Below, piece after piece: positions 24,953 through 34,525 of a stretch of DNA of 64,000 nt. The stretch's first letter is position 1; every line of letters begins with the position of its first letter. Below the pieces are notes generated by a model. That model was not told where the DNA came from, made no database searches, and saw nothing but the letters and a program-made list of their open reading frames with translations. The translations under genes and the position numbers were made by a program. The stretch comes from Brachypodium distachyon (Eukaryota > Streptophyta > Magnoliopsida > Poales > Poaceae): contig NC_016132.3 in the NCBI RefSeq assembly GCF_000005505.3, positions 62,001 to 126,000 on the forward strand, in the 5' to 3' direction.

Positions 24953-24987
24953 TCATGCGGCGGTGGATACGGCCAGCAGGGGCACGG
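24953..24987 (+). pseudogene. 35-base scrap of a glycine-rich protein gene
   Basis: Matches GRP1 28020-28054 at 33 of 35 positions (TCATGCGGCGG, then GATACGGCCAGCAGGGGCACGG here). It starts about 100 bases after the primer-binding site of the copia LTR. It does not extend recognisably beyond 24987 apart from a weak GACCGTGCG match. Confidence 0.6.
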
Positions 24988-27590
24988 TGTGGAGACCGTG
25001 CGAGAGTAGTTTCAATGTGGTACTTTGTTGACAACGTAGTGAAATGGCAGCATTTAGCCTAGGCTGCAGCATGACACCTCTAATTGGAATCGTGGCTCTA
25101 GTACAACTCTTGTGCCGGTGGCCGAACCACGTATTTTATTTATGTCTGTACAAGGCCGGGTGGGGTTGAGACAAAAAAAAAACAGGTGTATATATGTTTT
25201 TTCAGTGGGAAACAAAACATACCATTATATAGGATCAAAAGGATGTAAGTACGGGATCAGGTGCTTTATATACTAGATGATGCCCCGCGTGTTGCTGCGG
25301 AATTGTTAAGACGTATCTTTATAAAGTAACAATAAAACAAACAAAGTAAAACTATGATTAGCTAAAAAGAGAACAAAGTAAAACTATGATTAGCTAAAAA
25401 GAGAACATTCTGCTAAGTGTCTAATGGATTGATATAGGCACACAAAAAATAGTCTTAGGTACGAGGAGTTTCAAGTACAATTAAAGTAATACCACATCAA
25501 ATTAAAAAATGGATTAGGAAACTTAAATATGCATCAAGGTTACAATTAGACTTAGTTTATTCACGGAAGCCCTTTGTAGGCTTTGTTATTATATCTAAAA
25601 GGATAGCTCCCGTGGAAAATCACAATCAATACCAAACAATCACCAGATTTTGGAATTGCACTAAAAATATAACCTTGTGAACATTGGAACTGTATATTAC
25701 AGTAGAATGGAATAACGTTAATAATGACAGTAACCTATGTATTATAACAGAGCTAACTGAAACATGTTTTGGCTGTGAAGCATGAAAGCTCTTACAACAT
25801 CAAACTGCACTGAACAACTATATTTTGGAGAAGCATCTCCAAACAAAAGATGATAGGTTACCTTTGCCACCACAAACATGATCACAATCAGAGACTATAA
25901 ATTTTAATTGCGTGCGGACTTGCTGCCAAGTGTTCACTGTATAGGAATCCGATGGTGTGTGGAGAAATTATAAGATGAGAACATTAAACCGAAGTACTTG
26001 CAAGCAAGAACTTATTATCGAAAGTATTGGCCTCCCTTCAAAGCGCTAAACTCACGAATGTGTGTAAGAGAAGGTAGATAAGAAAGAACATGGCACTATT
26101 TTGCCAATTCCTGAAGCAAACAAATAAAAAATATTATATAGATGAAAAGTCGCATCGCAAATGGTGATGACGATAACTTATATATCATACCAGCTTCTCG
26201 GCTTCTCCAAATGGGCAAAATACAACAGGCAGCAAAAGTTGGTTTTAAATACAAAATGAAGATCAGTTATTCGGACAATTAACAATAACCTATCAAACTA
26301 TCAACACAGAAAACATTGCATCTGTATCTATCATAAGCTCGGCAAAGGAAGACCATCAATGACTTTGAAATTTCAGCTCTAATATATCTGTGAGAAACTA
26401 AAGCTTGAATATATTACATGCTGGAAGCAAATTGCATACTAATAGATGTAAAAAAGGTGCAGTAAAAAAATTAGATCAATGTAATGGGGTATCAATGATT
26501 ACATTGCAGAAGCATCATGGCAACAAACTGATATTATAGTGGGAAAGCTTAATTGGTAAAGTAAACAAATTATGTCTACCGCCCAAATAAATCCAGGTTA
26601 AGTGATAAAGGTACACTGATTAAACTTCTTGTTTGTCCTTTTGACGAACAATTGGTAGGCATCATGCCATTATTAGGCATCAGCTTCATAGATTAAGAAA
26701 GAACTCCCGTACCTTCATTCATTTCTCTTCCTTTTGATCATCAAGATAATAAATTATGTACTTCATCAATAATCTTCCAATCTCTGATGTGTGATGGAGG
26801 ATTTGGGGAAGCCTAGTGCATCATGCAAGCCGGCGGAGCAGTTATGGTTCTCAAGCAAAGTAAGGGATACTTGGGCAGGGGGCTCCATTTCTAAGCCCTC
26901 TACTGGCATGGCACCGCACACCGGCCGCTCCCAGCATGGCGGCGCGCAGGCTGCACTCCGCTCATCCGCGGCGAAGACCTCCCTGCGCTCCTTCTCTTCC
27001 TGGTCGACGACGGCGGTGCCGATTGGTTCGTAGCCTGGTCACGAATCTTACGGCGAATCTTACATCAGTAACCATGCCCTAAAGCTCGAATAGTTGGGCA
27101 ACGGCCAACAAAGAAGAAGATGAGCTGAGATGGGCACTTGGGCTAGCGGCAACTACTGAAATTGCTGGAGATATAGGAGGAGGAAGAAGAGGAAGCGGAG
27201 GAGGCTGACGATTTGTATTGAATGGTAGCGGGCAGTGGAAGTGGAAAATGAAGGGGAACGGACGGAAAGTTTGTTCTTCTGTATCAGGGCCACGATCGGG
27301 GCAGCGCAAGGGAATTGAAAGCACGGGGCACATGGAATCATCGATCGGCTGCACAGGTCCGTGAAGACTGCTGGTGGGCTGGGAACATGGCCCAAGCGCC
27401 TGATGTGACCTGTGGGTAGAAGGCGACGTGACCGGCGCACGGTTCGCTGGCGGCACGGCATGGAACGCAACACGGGGGAATAGAAGATGAAAAAAGCGCT
27501 GACGTGGACGATGACGTGGATAGGCTGCATGTGCAGCTGCAAAATTTATTGCATTTAGTGAGTTTCAACTTTATAGAGTTATAAAATACG
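24988..27590. other. Intergenic, TE-like, no gene accepted
   Basis: 25150-25190 ends in an A-run after GGCCGGGTGGGG and may be a retroposon tail. At 25270-25300 the string GATGCCCCGCGTGTTGCTGC resembles a repeat common in grass genomes, which I cannot assign to a family. 26790-27560 is GC-richer with several overlapping ORFs on both strands, none with a recognisable product. No RNA gene is seen. Confidence 0.35.
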
Positions 27591-27599
27591 TGGCTGCTG

Positions 27600-27720
27600 G
27601 GGCTGTGACACTAAACCCATTTCAACCGTCAAATATAGTAAAACCGAATCTTGCCCTTAAAATATCATCGGCAAAGATTGAGAGCATAAGAATCGAGCCT
27701 ATCGTACACACCACTTAGCC
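27600..27720 (+). repeat. Duplicated GRP promoter block, copy 1 (copy 2 at about 30605-30738)
   Basis: Shared order in both copies: CCGTCAAATATAGTAAAA, AATCTTGCCC, GGCAAAGATTGAG, GCATAAGAATCGA and a CCACT end. Copy 1 is 100-220 bases upstream of the GRP1 TATA box, and copy 2 is in the same place for GRP2. The two genes were therefore duplicated together with their promoters. Confidence 0.75.
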
Positions 27721-27830
27721 CTGCCTGCTGCCGCAGATTCGGCTCGTCGACATACGCGCGAATGGCGGCTCGAGCGTGACATGCACGTCCAAAGCAGAGA
27801 AGAGGCCGGCCGGACGGCCGGAGCCGCGGG

Positions 27831-27837
27831 TATAAAA
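27831..27837 (+). promoter_or_regulatory. TATA box of GRP1
   Basis: TATAAAACGG, 91-97 bases before the GRP1 ATG; the same TATAAAACGGG is kept at GRP2 (30866-30872). Confidence 0.7.
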
Positions 27838-27927
27838 CGGGCCACCGAGCTCGACACGACGAGCAGACCACCGAGAAGCCAAGTCACTCGATCGAACGGC
27901 GAAATTAAGTGAACCAAGCAAGCAATC

Positions 27928-28505
27928 ATGGGCGGCGGGCACGACATGCACGGCGGCGGCGGTGGCGTGAAGGGGTTCGTGTCCAGCCTCGTCACCGGCG
28001 GGAAAAGCCAGGGCCACGGCTCATGCGGCGGCGGGTACGGCCAGCAGGGGCACGGACCGTACGGCGGCGGCGGCTACGAGCAGGGATACGGACAGCAGGG
28101 GCACGGACCGTACGGCGGCGGCGCCCACGGGCAGCAGCCGGGGTACGGCGGGGGCCACGGGCAGCAGCAGCTCGGATACGGTGGCGGCCATGGGCAGCAG
28201 CAGCAGCAGCACGGCGCTTACCCTCCGCATGGCGGCTACCAGGCGCCGCACGGGCAGGGCGGCTGCCCGCCGGCGGCTTACCCCATGAGCTCCCACGGGC
28301 CGCCTCAGCACGGTAAGAACTACTACTACTACTAATCGTCGTCATCAAGCACGTGCACGAATTTTCCAACTTTTAATTTGATGGTACGCGTGCAGGTTAC
28401 ACGGGATCGTACCACACCGGGCACGGCGCCGGCGGCGGCCATGGCGGGAAGCACAAGGGCGGCGGCATGTTCGGCGGCGGCAAGCACGGCCGCAAGTGGA
28501 AGTGA
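27928..28505 (+). CDS. Glycine/histidine-rich protein GRP1, glycine-rich protein A3-like (164 aa)
   Basis: Two exons: 27928-28312 and 28396-28505, with the intron splitting a Gly codon. The N-terminus MGGGHDMHGGGGGVKGFVSSL gives a short conserved helix (VKGFVSSLVTGGK). The middle is G/H/Q/Y repeats (GYGQQGHGPYGGG type) and a GAYPPHGGYQ segment of the XYPPX kind. The last exon gives the conserved tail GGKHKGGGMFGGGKHGRKWK. This plan (short helix, GYPP-like repeats, KHG..KWK end) is that of glycine-rich protein A3-like proteins, found across plants; their biochemical role is not established. There is no signal peptide. It is paired with GRP2, 2.5 kb downstream. Confidence 0.88.
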
Positions 28506-28622
28506 AGAACCGGATAGCCACGCGCCCATCGGTCTAGGCAGGGCAGGCAGCTACGTACGCTAGCTTAATGCCTGTCTTAGCTGAATTAATGGGCCATGCT
28601 CCCTCCGTATCATGTATACCTA

Positions 28623-28628
28623 AATAAA
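28623..28628 (+). terminator. Likely poly(A) signal of GRP1
   Basis: AATAAA 118 bases after the stop. The same CTAAATAAAGAGC string is kept 3' of GRP2 (AATAAA 31766-31771). Confidence 0.55.
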
Positions 28629-28769
28629 GAGCTAGTAGTACTATGTACGTACGATGGCTTTGCTTGAGCAGCTGGTTACTAATGACTTGTGCCGTACCGT
28701 GAGCGTGTGTGCAAAATAAAGGAGTGATGTATGTGTACACTGTACTGTACAGACTACGTACAGAGTCGT

Positions 28770-28930
28770 TTTATACGCGTGCTGGGTTCATTTCGGCCCA
28801 AAACACACATGCATGTTAACCTACAGATACACCAAAAGGAAAAATACACAACTATACTAGACAGTCTGAACTATATGAACACAAATTCACCCCTACAAAC
28901 AAACCCTCATTCTATACCTCCTCTGTCCCG
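28770..28930. repeat. Remnant of the REVEILLE 3' flank beside GRP1
   Basis: TTCATTTCGGCCCAAAACACACA (28788-28810) recurs at 32021-32041 beside GRP2. AGACAGTCTGAACT, ACACAAA and CTACAAACAA at 28858-28905 match the flank of the intact REVEILLE gene (52377-52430). Only flank sequence is left, with no exons. It shows that GRP1 once had a REVEILLE copy downstream, tail to tail, as GRP2 still does in part. Confidence 0.55.
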
Positions 28931-29512
28931 CGGTCTTCGGCTGAGTTCGACTCCAACAGCGACGTGGAAGCGGGGGAGTTAAAAATGTGAGAAGGTAGCT
29001 GGCCACGTCAATACAAATGAACGTCAATTATTTTGAGACGGAGGGAGTAGAAAACAAACAAGCCGATGAGACAGTTGATGAGAAACTACCAACACAATTG
29101 TGCAAAACAGAAGACCACCGATGTAGGAACAACCTCCGCGGCATGGGATAGGATGAGTGCGTCCGGCCTCGTCAAATGGCATCACACTCTTCACCCACCT
29201 ACTCAGCGATCTAGGGGAGCGAACGAGTATCTCAATGAGTGTTGTCACCCTTTTGAAGGGCGTCTGGTTGAAATAACAGAATGGTAACTTGTTTGGTGGA
29301 ACAAGAAAAACTCAATCACACTCATAATTGTCTCAACAGAACTTGTTTCTTATTGTTTTTGTGTGTGTTGATATTCAGTTGTGGCATCCGACGGTGCGAT
29401 ACCGAAAATGTAGGCTGGATGAATGGTGCAGCGAGAGACATGGGGGGTGACGAACAGGGAGAAGTCGGCAGTGAAGGAGACAAGGGGTGGCGCAGCGGGG
29501 CGGCTTGGCCCC
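28931..29512. other. Intergenic, isolated Stowaway end
   Basis: GACGGAGGGAGTA at 29037-29049 is the right end of a Stowaway MITE with no matching left end. No gene is recognised. Confidence 0.4.
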
Positions 29513-29979
29513 TGTCAGCCTCTCAGGCCCAGCTCCACACAATCGTGTCGTGTTCAGACGTTTATGCGCATCCGGCACAGCCCATAAGCAGATAGCTCTC
29601 TCCATCCCAAAAGACCGGTCCAATGCAAGGATGACTAATATCCCTTGTAAGCTGCCGGTAGCCCCTTCCACTAGCAAGGTGGGACTAAAGTCACCTGCAA
29701 CGCTTGGTACCTAACATCACCCCCCCCCCAGGAAGCCCCACAGGCAGGCATGGCAACTTGGCTCTGATACCAATTGTCAGCATTTCCGGCCTAGCTCCAC
29801 ACAATCGTGTCGTGTTCAGATGTTTATGCATATCCGGCACAACCCATAAGCAGAGAGCCCTATTCATTCCAAAAGACCGGTCAAATGGAAAGATTGCTAC
29901 TCTACCTTATAAGCTGCCCGTAACCCCCTTCCACTAGCGATGTGGGACTAAATTCACTGGCAACGCTTGATACCTAACA
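29513..29979 (-). mobile_element. Complete TRIM retrotransposon (467 bp)
   Basis: Read on the minus strand: LTR 29979-29775 (TGTTAGGTATC ... GCTGACA), primer site TGGTATCAGAGCC at 29772-29760, a short spacer, an 11-base G run, then LTR 29716-29513. The LTRs are 204-205 bp and clearly related. The five bases on each side are GCCCC, a perfect target duplication. There is no coding capacity. The LTR carries TTTAGTCCCACATCG, also seen in the TRIM at 40597. It lies between the two GRP genes. Confidence 0.92.
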
Positions 29980-30330
29980 GCCCCCCGACAAAAATATTTT
30001 TAATGAAAAACTAGTGATGTTTATGAGTAAAAATAGGAAAAATACTAACATTTGTACTTAATTTGCCCCCTCCAATCTTAAACTTCTCCTATTTGCCCCT
30101 CCAATCTTAAATCCTGGCTCCGTCCTTGGAAGTCGGCGTGGGGAGGAAGAAGAGGAAGCCTCAAGCTAGCTAAAAGCAGATTATGGAGAACCAAGCTTAA
30201 CTTGGGTGGTCAGCCCAACAAGGTATGTTGGATGCCCACGAGAGTTCATTCCTGAAAGTTGCATTCTGGTGTCTCGGTATGCGAAAAGTTTAATTAAAAA
30301 AAAACAGATTATGCGTGAGTTTATTTTTTC

Positions 30331-30530
30331 GGTTTTGCTATTGAGAAGTCGTCTGTTTTTTAATTAGATATCAATCGACATGTTAGCCATCGGATCTTAA
30401 TCCAACGATAGCAAGCGAGAGATGAGAGAATGGAGATGACCCTCTGATCTTAATCTAACGGTTCTGAAACGTCGACTAATATTTAAGGCTCATTTTTTAA
30501 AAAACAGACGACTTAGAAATAGCCACACCC
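30331..30530. mobile_element. Mutator-like MITE (200 bp)
   Basis: The ends are inverted repeats: left GGTTTTGCTATT...AAGTCGTCTGTTTTTTAA, right TTAAAAAACAGACGACTTAG...AATAGCCACACCC. Flanking 9-base direct repeats (TATTTTTTC / TATTTTTTT) fit a Mutator-type target duplication with one mismatch. It is non-coding. Confidence 0.65.
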
Positions 30531-30865
30531 TATTTTTTTTTTCTTCGGTGAGAGACAAATATTTGCAGGTGCATTAAAAATGAAGGGGAAATGGGCGTAC
30601 AGAATCAGGTGCGGCGTGCACTCAACCCATTTCATTTTCGACCGTCAAATATAGTAAAAATTTAAAAAGAATCTTGCCCACAAAATATCGGCAAAGATTG
30701 AGGGCATAAGAATCGATCAACCCTATCATGCACCACTGAGCCATGCCGGCCGGGCGTGCAGATTCGACCGGCTTGCCGACGTAGCACACGCGCGCGTGCA
30801 GATGGCTCTCCAGCCTACGGGACACGTCGAAAGAAGACGCAGGCACGCAAGCCGTCCGGAGGCGC

Positions 30866-30872
30866 TATAAAA
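30866..30872 (+). promoter_or_regulatory. TATA box of GRP2
   Basis: TATAAAACGGG, 113-119 bases before the GRP2 ATG, conserved with GRP1. Confidence 0.7.
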
Positions 30873-30984
30873 CGGGTCTCGGCACACCGGGCAAAATCAC
30901 TCGAACAGACTTACACACAGATCACAGCTCCTCGTAAGTGATCATCCTTTGATTCGATCGGCGAAAGTAAGTGAGTGAGTAATC

Positions 30985-31644
30985 ATGGGCGGCGGGCACG
31001 ACATGCACGGCGGCGGCGGCGTGAAGGGGTTCGTGTCCAGCCTGGTCACCGGCGGCAAAGGCCACGGATCATACGGCGGCGGATACGGCCACCAGCAGGG
31101 ACACGGCTCATACGGCGGTGGACATGGCTACGGATCATCATACGGCGGTGGCCATGGACAACACGGCTACGAGCAGGGGTACGGCCAGCAGCACGGTCAT
31201 GGGCACGGGTACGAGCACGGCTATGGCGGTGGCCATGGCCAGCACGGGTATGGAGGCCATGGCTACGGCAACGAGCACGGCTACGGCGGCGGCCATGGCC
31301 ATCAGCAGCAGCACGGATACCCTCCTGTCGCCGCTGGCGCTTACCCTCCGCACGGCGGCTACCAGGCGCACGGCCACGGGCACGGCGGCTACGCGCCGGC
31401 GGCGTACCCCTCGCACGGCGCGCAGCACGGTAACATACATACATAGCTAACTGTCATCTCATCAAGCTATATATAGCACCTGCTCCAATTAACCAACTGT
31501 GAGTAACTGACGCTCGTGATGATGAACGTGCGTGCAGGTCACATGGGGATGGGGTCGTACCACACGGGGCACGGCGGCTACGGCGGCCATGGCGGGAAGC
31601 ACAAGGGCATGTTCGGCGGCAAGCACGGCCGCAAGTGGAAGTGA
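30985..31644 (+). CDS. Glycine/histidine-rich protein GRP2, glycine-rich protein A3-like (183 aa)
   Basis: Exons 30985-31429 and 31538-31644; the intron is at the same position and phase as in GRP1. It shares with GRP1 the start MGGGHDMHGGGGVKGFVSSL and the tail GGKHKGMFGGKHGRKWK. The middle is longer and richer in His (HGHGYEHGYGGG-type repeats) and has a GYPPVAAGAYPPHGGYQ segment. It is therefore a tandem duplicate that has diverged mostly by repeat expansion. The conserved ends and variable middle suggest that the ends carry the function. Nothing suggests that it is broken. Confidence 0.88.
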
Positions 31645-32228
31645 AGAACAGGCCTACACATAAGACATGTATGCCGCCCGTCGACGCGCGAGCCCAGCTA
31701 AGGCATGCCTGCCTTAGTTGAACTATTAGTAACCATGCTCAATCCATCCGTACCAGTATCACCTAAATAAAGAGCCACGCTATGCTTGCATGAACCGGTA
31801 AAATGACTTGTGTTTGTACCGTGGCTGTGTACAAAACAAAGTTATGCTGTATGTCTACTCCATGATTAAACAAAATGCAAAGGTATATGTACCGAACCCG
31901 GCCTGTGTTGTGTGCACGGATTGCAGAGGAAAATCTTGTAAACGCATGGCATCATCACCCGGCCACCAGCCGCTTTATACAAAACGGCATTTCGTTTCGA
32001 TGACCGAATCAGCCCATCTCATTTCGGCCCAAAACACACAACCTGATCTGCTCCGGATTATCTTCCAGAGACCTAACAGGTTCAGAGAGCAGAGCACACG
32101 CTTTCCACAGCAACATGGATCCTGACCTTGCCAGAGAAAGAACAAAAGAATTTCCGTGCATTTCCTGTTTTCAGTAAATTGATATTCGGTTGATATTTGA
32201 TCACATGTTACAACTCCACAAAAAGATA
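31645..32228. other. GRP2 3' UTR and REVEILLE-unit flank
   Basis: The poly(A) signal lies at 31766-31771. 32010-32228 corresponds to 52040-52360 near the intact REVEILLE gene: both have CAGAGCAGAGCACACGCTTT and ATGGATCCTGACCTTGCCA, then TTTCCTGTTTTCAGTAAA. Confidence 0.55.
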
Positions 32229-33275
32229 AAACTAGTACAGTACTACTACTGGACAGTTTTTTTTTAAGGAACTTGAGCGGGCAAAATGCCAGCCTGCACC
32301 ACATTTTATAAAACCAAACCAAAAGCGTTTATGTACAATAGAGGGGCTAGGAATTTACAGAAGAAGAAATTAAAATTACAATCTCATGGCGAGGTGGGAC
32401 AACATGACGGCCTAGTCCGTCAGAATAGCTTTTTTTTTTTAGAATGACCTGTAACTTTATTCAAACTCGAGAACCATTACAGGTACAAGTATTGGATCAT
32501 AGACCCAAAAGATTACAAGATAATTCTTATAACTAAGAATTACAACGAAATCTCTCAAAAACATATTCTCCGTGGTATCATTTTTTGCATGATGAAATAC
32601 TACCAAGCTTCAACATGGAGACTGCAATCAGACTGGAGCGGCAACATAGCCATTCGTATCCCTGCACGAACTTCACTACCTTCAAAGGTTTCAGAAAGCC
32701 CCTTGAGTCGTTCATCTAAAAAGATGAGAAGTCATGAGCGTTGAACGTACTTGGGCCAGGGATGATCCCCTAGAAGTACAGGTCATCGAACCGCAAGATC
32801 TTCACCAGAACGCCAGAGAAGGATTCCAAAATTCCAAAACATAAAACCAGCAAAAGCACTACGACACACTGACAAAAACTCAACCGATACGTATAAACGA
32901 ATCTGCGAGTACACAAACCCAAAATCTGTAAGATCGGGTATATGGTGACTAAAATTCTCTTGCTCCGCGGCAACGACCGCTGAGGCACCTCCACAGTAGA
33001 CAAAGAACCAGAGTACCTTTATTCGAAACGACATCGCAACCTCCGCCATCGCATTGCCGATCAAGACCAAACAATTGATATAAGAGGAATCGAGGTTCCC
33101 CTCACCTCGCAGCGCCAAGACTGCGGCCGGAGGCGAGGGGAACTGGCAATCTTCAACGACGGCGGGTGCTAGGGTTTCTCCAGCTGATCGACGGCGGCTA
33201 TCCGTCAGAATAGCTTTCCGAGGTAAAGAAGAGCAGCGAGAGGCCCAAACTAGTACAGTACTACTACTGGACAGT
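32229..33275 (-). mobile_element. Outer retroposon, split by a later one
   Basis: A 29-base direct repeat (32229-32257 and 33247-33275, core TACAGTACTACTACTGGACA) flanks it. A T-run starts at 32257 on the plus strand, meaning a poly(A) tail on the minus strand. Without the inner insertion the body is only about 190 bases (32258-32415 plus 33217-33246), so it is a SINE-like or strongly 5'-truncated LINE. The interrupted target is the 3' flank of the REVEILLE fragment, where the intact locus has no such insertion at 52377. Confidence 0.75.
32432..33200 (-). mobile_element. Inner retroposon (about 770 bp) with 16-bp target duplication
   Basis: TCCGTCAGAATAGCTT occurs at 32416-32431 and 33201-33216. 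The plus-strand T-run at 32430-32440 is its poly(A) tail. The 5' end (minus strand) starts with GCCGCCGTCGATC and AAACCCTAGC, typical of plant leader or LINE 5' sequence. A minus-strand ORF inside has no recognised product. It could be a truncated LINE or a processed copy of an unknown transcript. Confidence 0.7.
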
Positions 33276-33482
33276 CTCAACTCGGAACGCAAATTCCTGC
33301 CCTGCAGGCAATCCTCGATCTGTATCTAGCTCTTCAAAAGAATCACCATTAGACTACACATATCTCTGCCCGATCGACTATGTATTCCAACTTCCCAATT
33401 AGTCCTTCTTTCAGTCCCGCTCCCGCAGGCGCTACATTTGGAGTATGGTTTTCTTTTTCAGTTTGCATTTTTTTGGTATACT

Positions 33483-33933
33483 CTATAACTGGCCAGACAG
33501 GGCTCGCCCAGGATCATACCTCGGCAGCAACCTCCTCTGTCCAAAATTCAGACAACAAAAACATGCAAGTTAACCGCCATTCCACTGTATTGTAATTTGC
33601 AGAGAATTCAGAACTCACGATGGGCTCGAACTGGGGTGCCGTCATGTTGGCCTCCAGGTTTCTCAGCACCAGCAAGATCTGCAGTCACTATGTAAAAAAG
33701 ACGTCGAGTCTGTTGCTCAGAATTCAGTCAATCCATTGTAAGTGGGCAAGCAGAGCAGGGGAAACAAACTTGATGCTTCGAATGATCATGGCGAAAGAGA
33801 TGAGGACTTACAGTCTTGACGGTGACGGCGTCCATGTCCTTGAGCCTCTGGAGGTGGGCCTCGATCTGGCACGGCGTGGCCGGGTCGAACACACCGCCCA
33901 CGAACCGGTACACATGCGTGAAATGCATATCAG
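33483..33933 (-). pseudogene. REVEILLE-like gene fragment, last three exons
   Basis: Exon copies at 33933-33812 (MHFTHVYRFVGGVFDPATP), 33678-33619 (LLVLRNLEANMTAPQFEPI) and 33536-33483 (RRLLPRYDPGRALSGQL then stop). Reading frames and donors are intact, but the acceptor before the first is lost and no MYB exon lies upstream. It is a 3' fragment of the gene at 52621-54146, tail to tail with GRP2. Confidence 0.8.
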
Positions 33934-34525
33934 TGGCTTAGTTGCGGAAGGGTTGTTGCATCTTCAGTGTTCTCCTTCTGTTTTCAAGGGTTTAGGGTTT
34001 AGGCAAGTTCCTTCCGATTTTAATCTTATGGAAGCCTGTGTTTATCTGATTCAGTTAGTGGCATGTAAGATTACTCGGTCACATTACATACTTAAATGTT
34101 AGGGTTGATCTTCGGTTGAATAAACCGATAATCTCATTGGTTAGTCAAGTACTCTTATGGCGGCCAGGCTACCTGGGGGATAGCAACTAGGAGTGGATCA
34201 GCTCGGAAGTTTGTATAGATAATTGCTTGCTCTATTCAAGATGCATCCACTGGGAGTGTACCGGACCAAGATAACACAGTACCAGCCCACAGAGAAACTT
34301 AGCAGTATTAAAACAACACACATGAGTCCTTTGTCCAGCAAGCACACCTTAATTAATTTAATTATTATATATAAGGATAGATAATTTTGCATCACGATAC
34401 ATCTCATCACGATGCATCTCATCACAACATACGTATATATATTAGCATGGCATGCACTACCAGATTGTGTTGTAGCAGCGTGAGGGTTCCAGAATCTGAT
34501 AGTGATTTATTACACAATGCTGCAT
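33934..34525. other. Intergenic, with a 29-base ABCC-like scrap
   Basis: 34231-34259 (TCTATTCAAGATGCATCCAC, then TGGGAGTGT) matches the end of exon 3 of the ABCC gene (47535-47563) at 26 of 29 positions. Otherwise AT-rich and featureless. Confidence 0.4.

Noticed and set aside
26791..27542. Overlapping ORFs on both strands upstream of GRP1
   Set aside because: No recognisable domain, no splice pattern and no paralogue in the window.
27909..28369. Arg-rich ORFs on both strands over GRP1 (same at 30975-31444 over GRP2)
   Set aside because: Shadow frames of the glycine-rich repeats; splice sites and conserved tails support the GRP frame.
29760..29773. tRNA-like strings (GGCTCTGATACCA; also 40797, 41120, 24842)
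   Set aside because: They are retrotransposon primer-binding sites complementary to initiator tRNA, not tRNA genes.
32783..33292. 169-codon minus-strand ORF in the inner retroposon
   Set aside because: It crosses the retroposon boundary and both target duplications, so it cannot be an original gene.
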